From the NCBI GenBank assembly GCA_002477945.1, contig DLLF01000018.1, positions 16,409 through 80,408 of the forward strand: 64,000 nucleotides of DNA, read 5' to 3'. The notes beneath the pieces are model-generated. The model was not told the origin of the DNA. It did not search any database and saw nothing but the letters and a program-made list of their open reading frames with translations. A program made the position numbers and the translations under genes. This DNA is from Bacteroidales bacterium UBA7569 (GTDB lineage Bacteria > Bacteroidota > Bacteroidia > Bacteroidales > Paludibacteraceae). Positions within the stretch are counted from its first letter, which is position 1; every line of letters begins with the position of its first letter. Shown here one piece after another: positions 29,101-34,680 of the stretch.

Positions 29101-30307
29101 CAGGAACATCACCTATGCTGTAACTATCGAAATCAGCCTCGAAGGGAATTGGTTGCGCACCACATTCCGTCTTGAACGACACGCTGACGGCCGCATAATC
29201 ACTCTCCGAATCACCGCAACTTGCTTTTACACGGGCTGTATAGTCCGTATTCTGTTCCAACGATGTACAGGTAAAAGGATTGGCATCAGCATTCTCCGTG
29301 AACGCCGAACCACCCTCAGGAGTCAGTTCGAGAACCCATGCCGTTGCGGTGCCATTTTCCGTCCATGAGAACGTAGCCGAAGTTTCCCCTACACCGCTCA
29401 CTTGCAAGGAAGAGGGACGACGGCAAGCAGAGGCTTCCCGTACAAGGATGTCATCTACATAGAACGTTGACGGATTTCCCTGCTCCGCATAAATAACATA
29501 GACATACCCATCGGTGAAGTAGCCATCCTTATCTGATACAACAAACTCTATCCATTGATTGGCAATTGTAGAGTCCTCGTAGATAGGTACAATATCGGTC
29601 GTTATATCGCCGTCGATGGGTGCGACACCCACTACAAATCGTTGCCTTCCGGACGAAGAATACGCACGGAACACCAATTCGGAAGCCGAGGAAGCGCCTT
29701 GCAGTGCAGGCGTGAACAGCATGGAAGAAGCATCGGTAGCGTTTTGCAACTTGACAGCATAGCCTTCCGAACCATAGTAAACCGAATTTTGCAGAACGGG
29801 GAGGATGGTTCCACCCATCAACCAACAAGCGGGGAATGTGGCAGAAGCGAACTTCATTGTGTCGATCGGCAAAGCCACGGGTTCACACATTGTGCTGAAT
29901 GTTGTGGTCAGGAACGAAGAAGAACCGCTATAGTCCCATTCGCAATTCTGGCGGAGCAATACGTAGTAGAGCGTACCCGGCTGCAAATCCGTCAAAGACA
30001 GTTGCGTAACATCCAACGCTTGTTTCGTACCATACGCCACGACTCCTGCTGCGGAGGCTGAAAGCGATGACCAATTAGCAGACGTAATCGGATTGGATGA
30101 CACAGCATAATCATACTGCATCTGTTCCCCTGCATCCGGCTGTGTCCATAGCAAGACAGCCGAATTGGAACTCAAGGAAGTCACTGACAACCCCGTAGGA
30201 GCAGGGCAATCCTGCGCAAAAGAGGACTGTACCGAAAGCAACATCCAGCACAGACCTATCGCCACCCAGGATTTCATTGCAGTGAGCAAAGAATAGAAAC
30301 CTTTCAT
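20123..30307 (-). CDS. Giant repetitive T9SS surface protein, adhesin-like (3,394 residues)
   Basis: 3,394 residues. A signal peptide ends at SSFAQ (~31). About eleven FN3-like domains start near residues 33, 292, 536, 789, 1054, 1307, 1556, 1815, 2090, 2359 and 2638. Each opens with a Cys/Pro-rich turn such as CPAPTGL or CKAPVGL, then SATFSW. Between them lie jelly-roll/MAM-like modules introduced by C-x(3)-LPY and ending in a strand like YLDNVVLEA. The repeat period is about 245-275 residues. From ~2,930 to ~3,300 there are six ~50-residue modules, each closing with CDS-[ILTV]-[VI]-x-L-x-L. The last ~80 residues (ELFDAVGRRV, SGMYLLRV, ending QVIVR) are a T9SS type-A sorting tail. It should be a long surface fibre or adhesin; ligand unknown. 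No promoter was found in the 76-bp gap to the upstream gene, so both are probably one operon. The start MKGFYSLL is used; MKSWVAIG ten codons later is possible. Confidence 0.8.
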   Translation of the reverse strand: MKGFYSLLTAMKSWVAIGLCWMLLSVQSSFAQDCPAPTGLSVTSLSSNSAVLLWTQPDAGEQMQYDYAVSSNPITSANWSSLSASAAGVVAYGTKQALDVTQLSLTDLQPGTLYYVLLRQNCEWDYSGSSSFLTTTFSTMCEPVALPIDTMKFASATFPACWLMGGTILPVLQNSVYYGSEGYAVKLQNATDASSMLFTPALQGASSASELVFRAYSSSGRQRFVVGVAPIDGDITTDIVPIYEDSTIANQWIEFVVSDKDGYFTDGYVYVIYAEQGNPSTFYVDDILVREASACRRPSSLQVSGVGETSATFSWTENGTATAWVLELTPEGGSAFTENADANPFTCTSLEQNTDYTARVKASCGDSESDYAAVSVSFKTECGAQPIPFEADFDSYSIGDVPDCFTVHKDGESRVMVKSDNNTSSNTLTLREYKNTSPVYAVLPRFDADLRTLRMRFSYRYESASYGWAEVGYMTDKSDVSTFVILDTLDRTAVYTQYAILLEEAPQNAYIAVRYGGIAFSYYDVMIDNLYVEPAPTCKAPVGLQLSSVAATSATFSWTQPSTAPEWEVVWTRGVDTGKEMVTSPSFTMSGLEESTSYAVGLQVRAICQEGDTSEVTSSSISFKTRCAAVALPFYESFDALSSTQIPDCWDNSLDADIQQRWWSSGAGYDDTRGIAYYASSSSSSYVGQRCLLMTPTLELTENSRLSFHFLNGYPLQARFSVWVHTDGNMNVADTLASALSSSAWEQKTYDLSAYTGKNIIVVFAATTLGGETAGSSVLLDNVEVSALSACPPPEKVWVEDVTATSAKIFVKGGDGTIVAEYGEGLSVSVPKTSDTTIVTLTGLQETTSYSVTVYAQYDAEHKSRTVDPVSFMTNQVPASLPYSSTDFSDWLLVNGTEVNYWNVDNDSLCIFNGDTKTKGYKFKKATTSDSEPVVTSNVYAVRSFGVDEEGSYSVQFKWRAGGESTCDFLWALVAPASATVEAGKSIKSKIPDGWTKLGKAEEYLNLKTSLQSFEYDVNLSAGDYKLLLYWCNDYASGTQPGAIVSDVSIRKLSCAYPNVPTVTALSYDSVALSWNSTGADSYEMKVFEGTTLPADIDTASSAFERAGLTATDIVFKGLSPQTDYIAVVRADCGADGKSKWSEPRSFKTLCAPELLPYTDGFETDNTSYDCWTVNTSENGYFAKNTTRFHTGNASVYGHNATFTSMALTFPEGKNLSDYLIAGFAQPYTAGVSFSIGIQKSITDATTYLQVATVALADAESWTEFTASFAPLASLPDAADYKYVVINLNSETNICIDDISIEEIPSCPRPSVVMASDITENSAVVDWTPMGTETKWEVVVMDGTDVHKKEIVTAHPHTVTDLQAMTSYAVQVRAICAEEDTSAVRDCSFKTLCSAMALPYMEDFNSLTEGIPDCWNNEEGTTTELAKRWNYSAKGYNNTACVCFNSWNNASGNTNFLTTVPVKITEAAQLSFVYKKQTGSGLDVYLSLDGGLTMADTLAEKIPGEGIGNPGWKDTVLYIDDRFVGSNVSIVFKGTSNYGSSDAYIYLDNLVLEAAPACILSPTLKVEVANVSSDTAKLVVSDAAQDTLRWEYAIAKGNQNVTEVTPISADSDVIVLRDLEPATRYSVYVRHYCDEENVSSWTAAVPFKTACAAGELPLTENFNSLKDGIPDCWDNEEGTTTDVTNRWNYYADGYNSTACLRFNSYYYSNPSGNTNFLKLPSVNLSEKARVSFVYKKIDGSVLDVYLSVDGGTTYADTLAENLPATSGQWTKVLYGIDDRFVGSVVTIVFKATSNGSYSSNGYIYLDNVVLEAVPDCEMPKGTSIVWRDRTSVTFAVQRDDDQTDCTYEYAFVVAGGDVDTATVTACLSDTVTISSLTPQTDYLLYVRTVCANGKRSAWLSPIEFSTLCNALELPYTENFGTTSIMQNGAVVMPSCWSAYNWVNTITSENVYTQSYVRVASASTYSTNYGRSGNYLYFMAYGYGARRPIYAVMPEFTTPLNQIEISFSTKFDDTSKDSLVLGYLTDVKDNSSFVEIVTVPNATSLTDHTFALGDYGAPAITAPLAFRYVATSSYYRVGVDAVSVRILDYPIGLKVTDLDFESATISWMSFREAPAYEALLIHGTDTVKHRVSGTSESLTGLLPMTEYRYKVRAIIAEGDTSAWSKELTFATPQPAAALPYSCNFEDDTENAYWQMANGTINKWVIDTAAVKDDLKGLYISNDGGKTNAYSSTSSVVSYTFRRFDLSRGNYLVSFDWRSNGEHPSYGCYDYLAVFLVPESEQIVADKYGSSSATVAPENWIPVKNGDALPYTLATNWQLAQNVVAVPEAGKYNLVFMWKNDNSTTNDPPAAIDNISVSEVNCIPVSGLLMTSLHSTSVGFKWNKNDSETYQVACLRAGTAMDDVLAGSLPTTTDSVLTLDTLQVMTSYTLYVRSACGEGEVSDWMQLSFKTPDVAKDLPYSTGFEEGQDQSWSFVQNDDATNKWYVGEAGVKDGVRGLYISADGGTNNTYEKASDIVYAVRSFNAETAGEYTFEFDYKCEGDYYESYYDGYSYDVPLAYLSTYIVPSTETVSAGEDAESKWTSLLTEEYSITTWKHLTKTIYIETPGVYSLAFQWYSKSSYYATSGKGGAAVDNVSIQQVPCTSLQNKPVVSHIGSNSATLSWERESDGVQIRLGTSSDITTTGTALLDTIVTLNTVCPLKGLEPSTEYYVAVRSVCQSGETFAYSPTWKTVNFKTLCSVLRLPYIEDFEDDVKYDACWSLYKTLFTGTEMQALPVTTYNAWMQATTGYGISDKHMKLNIYDTELNDWLVTPSIYIDNADANLMFDIALTDYRNSDPIEDATAQADDRFIVFVSPDNGNTWSLSHAREWNNTGSEYVYNEIPNTASTVTMSLADYAGDTIRIAFYGESTASGGDNDMHIGNLQVFNGTVEEVKDTICANTDYMAHGFSILKDNLTPGMEYNRSQFNTVDGVTTLYNLSLYVLPEAKVEVRDTVCANTPYEKYGFQIANPQTRTYTLSEGVLQTAYGCDSLVVLHLFVPETQFNQQLTICDTETPYAFGELSLTESGVYVQTFQGSLCDSTVTLDLTVLPTRTETSKTICEGESFSIGTESFSTQGDHEVTLKNVLGCDSTIVLHLTVQSTEGSTYTGYVCQGGTYYDDNFPALTEAGTYDRTLISSLGCDSIVHLNLVVLEPQTSSIQETICNGDIYRFDGKDLVSEGDYTGRFTSALGCDSVVTLHLTVLPTPEVSQELTLTTDQLPYTFATTADSTYIIEEMREGTYWPEIVLANAAENGCDSIVNLTLHIKLPESVDYVSEGRLDIVPNIIDREGTVFIRNTFTASDKEGVTVELFDAVGRRVSLQTLSGRDMTVEGFHNSGMYLLRVTDGDKRTFIGQVIVR

Positions 30308-30383
30308 AGGCTTAATGAATTAAGTGAATAAAATAGTTATATTAGTTTTATATTGTCGTTATTATTGTTTTATAATATTCGGA

Positions 30384-33300
30384 TCAGTTCCGAATCATAA
30401 CCCTGAATGCCAACTTGGAGCCGCCGTTTTTCGGCTGTATTTCAATCAAGTAGATACCGGATTGTGCAGGTTTAGGGAAAGAGACAATCCCATTATTCAT
30501 TTGTGATTTCATCACGACCAATCCCATTGCATTATAGACCGTCACCACCGCCTCCTGCACATCGGGTGCCTCAACCACAAATGATGTTGCGTCTTGCTTA
30601 ACAGCAGGCCTTGCCGGCGAAGAGGAGTTTGTGACGGGATAGAACGGACAGGTGGGGACAGCCACTTTCTCGCCGACGCGAGTCAAGAGAACCTGGTACA
30701 TATCGCCCGGTTGGAACGTTTCGTCCTCCCCGAGATAATAGTAGGAATCGGTTGCACCCTCCACAGGAGAATTGTTCTTCAACCATTGATATGCCGAATA
30801 CTTATATCCCATTGTTTTCAGTACCCCCAACACATCATCCCACTTTTGTGCAATAACCGAAGAAGGATAGAATACACTGAAATCGAACGGATACTGCTTA
30901 TCTCCGCAATTGAGATCGTGCAGCGTGAGTACAGCAGAATAATAGCCCGGTCGGACATTTGCCGGCAGACTCACCACTACATCCACATTTCCAGATTGTC
31001 CATACTGCAAATTGGTTTGTTGCTGCAACAGGTCTTTGAATCCCGCTCTCCTTGCATCCTCGGAAAAGAGAAGAGAATAGGACGAAACATTTCCAGCCGT
31101 TTTACTGAACGGGACCACGAAATTCGGTGCATCAGCACAAATCATCTCAAGAGGCAACAGAAGATCCGCTTCGAGACACTCCGTTGTAATAGTCACCGTC
31201 TGCGCTTCGGAAGAGCAGCCCAGCCGGTTATAGACTATGACCTCATAGGTTCCTGCAGACAGCCCCGTCAAGGGAGCATTCTGCACGCCATTGAGTGTAT
31301 AGTAGCAGGACGGGTCCTGCATTTGCAAAGCGATACTCCCCGAATTAGGACCATTATAGGCATCGGTCGCCGTGAGTGTATAGTTTATCTTTGGCAGGAC
31401 TGTCAGATTGATGTTTTGCACCAGACTGTCGCATCCCTGTTTATAGCGTTGTGTATAGGTGTAGGTACCTGTTTTGGTGTAGGCGGCTGTTCCCAGACGA
31501 AGCGTGTCACCAAAGCAAAGCGTTGTATCAATTGTCTGCTGCAACGCTTCCAATTTACGGAGTTGCAACCTGTAAACCACGGAGTCGCATCCCAATTGGC
31601 TTTTCAGCACCACTTCGTGGTAGCCATCCTGATCCGTTGTAATATACTTATCGTGATAGGTTTCTCCCTCGCAGATATATGCCTCGACAACAGGCAAACT
31701 ATCCACAACAGGGAATTGTACGATAGCCGTATCCGCCAAATCGAAATAATCGCCATTGCAGGCAGAGAACTGCATACGCACGGTGACAGTATCTTGCGTT
31801 TTTCCCGGGTGAGTCAGCCATATACTATCATTTTTACCTATCACGGGACCATCGAAGCCCGCTCCATGGTACCAAGTTATGTCATACGTAGGCGTAGTGA
31901 GCGGGATAAAACGCCATGCCTCCGAGACAGACTCCTCTACCTCCCACTTATCGGACTTGTTTCGTCCAGGAGCAGCCACACCATCCGACCCATCGGAGTT
32001 AATCAGACCTATGATACCAATACCATCTTCCCAACTATCACAACGGAGACGCTGCTTTACATAGACATCAATCACATTGGTACCCTCATACAGCACTATT
32101 TGATATGTATTCTTCAGCGACAAGCACGAAAAGGATGGTGCATTGTACCATGATGCCGTAAACGTACGGCATGGATACTCCCCCAACACGCCAAAATATA
32201 TACCTCCATCGCCTTCCAACATTCCCATGTGAGCATCTTCATATACACCGAAGATGCTATTCTTGTAAATAAATTGCGGATTCGGTATATCCTGTTGCTT
32301 TGTCAAATGATAATCACAAGAGCCACCCGGCTCATGAGAAGTATCGAATGTAATTATGCCGTTGGCACCTACTTGCACCTGCCGATAAACACCATCAAAA
32401 AAGCAGAAACTGAACGGAAGTTGTACTATTTCGCTCCATACATCATCTTTCCACTTTCCATCCGGTCCTTTGAAAGGTGTCCCTGCATTAAACGGGAAAG
32501 GCGGTGCATAAGGAATTTCTTCGACCTCATATCCTGCAATACTACCTCCGCTTCCGACCGCAGTTGCTTTGAGCAGATAGTCACCGCTTTCGGAGCAAGC
32601 CAGTTCAACCACTTTCATGCCTTCCGGTGTAAAGGCAGTCGGTGTTAATGATATTTCGGGACACGCACTTGCCACTTTGGATGTTTTACCCACCACCTTT
32701 ATTCCAGACAATTCGGCATACAAACTGTTTGTTCCGTCGGGGCAGACAGATCGCACCCATACCGTATAGAGCCCCGTATTCATATCAGCAATTGGAATCG
32801 AGCAAGAGTTCGTCGTCAATCCTGAAACAGAATCAACGGTTCCTGCCCCTTCCAACCAATAGAGGACATCATAGGTATTCCCGCGCACGGCATCCCAAGT
32901 AATCCGCAACGTTCCTACATTGCTGGTGGCCGACACGTTTTTCGGTATCTGGTTGCAATCCGATGCCAGGGGTTTCTTTGCTATTTGCACATTGTCGATA
33001 CATCCACCCGGGTTGTACGTTCTATCAGCATTATTCCGCCACAAGAAGACCAACTTATACGTAGTATTAGGATTGGTGACCCGCACCGTTCCTTGAGCAT
33101 ACTTCCACGCCGAGGAGCCACGCAACGAGTCTCCCCTTGCACCTGTTGACAACGTTAACTTGTAAGGACGCACCGCCGCAGGTTCATTCCCCACCACTCC
33201 TCCATTGGTCCGCACTGAAGCCGGCATCCAATACGCTGTTATTTCATCGGCATTGAACTCGCCCAAGCAACGCCACGAGAAAGCGAGGTCATATTCTCCC

Positions 33301-33629
33301 GCAGGCAAACGGAACTCACGATACGCATACGTGAAACAAGCCTTCTCGGCATACATCGCTTCCGTTGCATCATCATTTTGGCAAATATACAAACCATGAT
33401 ATCCCTGTTTCTTTGCCGCTGTACCAATCGTCCACTTATTAACAAAATTAGCATGATTAATAATGGACGGCGTTCCCGGGTTCAACACCCATGCGGCATT
33501 TTCCTGAGGATCTTCAAATCCGCAGAAATAAGGCACCGCAGTAACCGGAGATGTTTGCGCCACCACGGGCAAGACTCCGAAGAGGAGACATACGGAACAA
33601 TATAACAAGCACAAGTAGATTTTTCTCAT
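30384..33629 (-). CDS. Large secreted T9SS cargo protein, paralog of 11447-14758
   Basis: 1,081 residues. Signal peptide ends near VVAQT (~25). Order: a jelly-roll/MAM-like module (VPYFCGFEDPQENAAW to CIDNVQIAKKP), an FN3-like domain (~230-320), a beta-rich domain of unknown family (~330-600), two CDS modules near 653 and 703 (YICEGETYHDKY to GCDSVV; GDTLRLG to GCDSLV), an Ig-like part, and a T9SS-type tail (VYNAMGLVVMKSQ, SGIYLIEI, ending FRVMIRN). The same architecture and several matching stretches (KWDDVLGV versus LWDDLLSV; SAYQWLKNN versus STYQWYKDG) show that it is a paralog of the 11447 product. It is the first gene of a probable two-gene operon with the giant protein. Function unknown. 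Confidence 0.75.
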   Translation of the reverse strand: MRKIYLCLLYCSVCLLFGVLPVVAQTSPVTAVPYFCGFEDPQENAAWVLNPGTPSIINHANFVNKWTIGTAAKKQGYHGLYICQNDDATEAMYAEKACFTYAYREFRLPAGEYDLAFSWRCLGEFNADEITAYWMPASVRTNGGVVGNEPAAVRPYKLTLSTGARGDSLRGSSAWKYAQGTVRVTNPNTTYKLVFLWRNNADRTYNPGGCIDNVQIAKKPLASDCNQIPKNVSATSNVGTLRITWDAVRGNTYDVLYWLEGAGTVDSVSGLTTNSCSIPIADMNTGLYTVWVRSVCPDGTNSLYAELSGIKVVGKTSKVASACPEISLTPTAFTPEGMKVVELACSESGDYLLKATAVGSGGSIAGYEVEEIPYAPPFPFNAGTPFKGPDGKWKDDVWSEIVQLPFSFCFFDGVYRQVQVGANGIITFDTSHEPGGSCDYHLTKQQDIPNPQFIYKNSIFGVYEDAHMGMLEGDGGIYFGVLGEYPCRTFTASWYNAPSFSCLSLKNTYQIVLYEGTNVIDVYVKQRLRCDSWEDGIGIIGLINSDGSDGVAAPGRNKSDKWEVEESVSEAWRFIPLTTPTYDITWYHGAGFDGPVIGKNDSIWLTHPGKTQDTVTVRMQFSACNGDYFDLADTAIVQFPVVDSLPVVEAYICEGETYHDKYITTDQDGYHEVVLKSQLGCDSVVYRLQLRKLEALQQTIDTTLCFGDTLRLGTAAYTKTGTYTYTQRYKQGCDSLVQNINLTVLPKINYTLTATDAYNGPNSGSIALQMQDPSCYYTLNGVQNAPLTGLSAGTYEVIVYNRLGCSSEAQTVTITTECLEADLLLPLEMICADAPNFVVPFSKTAGNVSSYSLLFSEDARRAGFKDLLQQQTNLQYGQSGNVDVVVSLPANVRPGYYSAVLTLHDLNCGDKQYPFDFSVFYPSSVIAQKWDDVLGVLKTMGYKYSAYQWLKNNSPVEGATDSYYYLGEDETFQPGDMYQVLLTRVGEKVAVPTCPFYPVTNSSSPARPAVKQDATSFVVEAPDVQEAVVTVYNAMGLVVMKSQMNNGIVSFPKPAQSGIYLIEIQPKNGGSKLAFRVMIRN

Positions 33630-33729
33630 ACCAAACTAATACTTAAACACAACACAATCAACAATATCCAATTCTTTTATACCTTTTCTTTCCACAATAC
33701 GGAACACTTTCGGACACAATTGCCCGCTG

Positions 33730-33737
33730 CAAAGATA
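33730..33737 (-). promoter_or_regulatory. -7 box of the 30384-33629 / giant-protein operon
   Basis: Minus-strand TATCTTTG. No exact TTG lies 19-20 nt upstream (the sequence there is TGTAC), so the -33 element is weak. The leader is about 95 nt. Confidence 0.6.
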
Positions 33738-33878
33738 CAATTAAATTATTATTTTGTACACCTATTCACAAAAAAAAAATCTTTTTGTCTCAAAAAAGTG
33801 TTTTTCGGCAAACAAATGAACAGAAATATATCCTTGTAGTCGTCGAAGTATATCCAAGCAGGGTTATATTGGAAGGAT

Positions 33879-33941
33879 TGGGCAAATGGGACAGATGGGA
33901 CGGATTAGACAGATTAGACAAAAGGGACGAATTGGATCGAT
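33879..33941 (+). repeat. 9-bp-unit array (7 units, 63 bp)
   Basis: Consecutive 9-mers: TGGGCAAAT, GGGACAGAT, GGGACGGAT, TAGACAGAT, TAGACAAAA, GGGACGAAT, TGGATCGAT. Degenerate relatives occur near 11130-11150, 19705-19745 and 63143-63165. Confidence 0.75.
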
Positions 33942-34048
33942 TTTCGGGAGCGGGTCAATGGCTCAAACTGACAAAGCGACCGAGATACGGGCGACAGGGG
34001 CTGCCGCTATTGATACCTTAATAATATAGTTTGCGAATTTATGAAAAG

Positions 34049-34134
34049 TACCGCGAGTGGGACTTGAACCCACACAGTCATTTCTGACCAAAGGATTTTA
34101 AGTCCTTCGTGTCTACCGATTCCACCATCGCGGC
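34049..34134 (-). tRNA. tRNA-Leu (TAA anticodon)
   Basis: 86 nt, class II with a long variable arm. The acceptor stem GCCGCGA pairs with TCGCGGT; the anticodon loop is CTTAAAA and the T-arm contains GGTTCAAGTCC. The 3' CCA is not encoded. It lies 16 nt downstream of tRNA-Gly in a shared transcript. Confidence 0.97.
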
Positions 34135-34150
34135 ATTCCAAGAAAAAGAG

Positions 34151-34223
<73 letters not shown>

Positions 34224-34251
34224 AAAATGTCATTTCCCATCAAACGGGTTG

Positions 34252-34282
34252 CAAAGATACGGAATAAGCCGACGTTTTGCAA
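34252..34282 (-). promoter_or_regulatory. Promoter of the tRNA-Gly/tRNA-Leu pair
   Basis: Minus-strand TATCTTTG (34252-34259) and TTG (34280-34282), 20 nt apart. Confidence 0.82.
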
Positions 34283-34385
34283 GCATTTTGGTTATTTTTT
34301 TACAAGTTAGTAGCGTGACGTGTTACAGTTATCCGGTACGTTCCGATTGATCAAACCGTTCGAGGAGGCGAGACCGTTACTTTTT

Positions 34386-34429
34386 CAGGGGTCGTTGAGG
34401 GGTCGATGAGGAGTGCTTGAGGGGTCGCA
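34386..34429 (+). repeat. 11-bp-unit array, copy 4 (4 units, 44 bp)
   Basis: Units: CAGGGGTCGTT, GAGGGGTCGAT, GAGGAGTGCTT, GAGGGGTCGCA. It lies about 180 bp upstream of the CotH-gene promoter. Confidence 0.85.
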
Positions 34430-34605
34430 AGAAGCAGCATGAGAACGATTTACCGCTTGCCACCCGCAAGGTTGTCCGAAAAAAGGCAGGAACAGGCACC
34501 CATGCATTTGCACATTCCCAAAAGCCATTCGAAACAGTTCAGCGCAAGAATTGCAGCGTCCAACAAGTCATTTGCGACATTCAGCATAATAGCCCCCTGT
34601 TCTGC

Positions 34606-34635
34606 TTGTGTTATTATTCTTTTCCGTTATCTTTG
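34606..34635 (+). promoter_or_regulatory. Promoter of the CotH-like gene
   Basis: TTG (34606-34608) and TATCTTTG (34628-34635), 19 nt apart. It supports the start at 34681. Confidence 0.78.
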
Positions 34636-34680
34636 CAGGAGGTTTTGTGCCTTTTTGTTACGTCAAACGGATTCTATGCC

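Larger units (their letters stand above)
33630..34048. other. 419-bp intergenic region before the tRNA pair
   Basis: It holds the promoter of the 30384 cargo gene near 33730 and a 9-bp-unit array at 33879-33941. A further stretch (~33979-34018) with CGACAGGGGCTGCCG resembles sequence near 63150-63170. The open frame across the array is repeat-driven and not a credible gene. Confidence 0.6.
34224..34680. other. 457-bp divergent intergenic region between tRNA-Gly and the CotH-like gene
   Basis: It contains the tRNA promoter, 11-bp array 4 and the CotH-gene promoter. The open frame that extends the CotH gene upstream to 34417 begins inside the array and crosses the promoter, so it is not coding. 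Confidence 0.65.

Noticed and set aside
30594..32153. 519-codon open frame on the plus strand
   Set aside because: Antisense to the 30384 cargo gene; no start context, no domain, and the sense frame has clear module structure.
33785..34021. 78-codon frame with a WDRWDGLDRLDKRDELDR-like repeat peptide
   Set aside because: The peptide repeat is only the 9-bp DNA array read in one frame; no ribosome site or homology.
34417..34680. 88-codon N-terminal extension of the CotH-like protein
   Set aside because: Starts inside 11-bp array 4 and spans a good promoter; the signal peptide begins at 34681.
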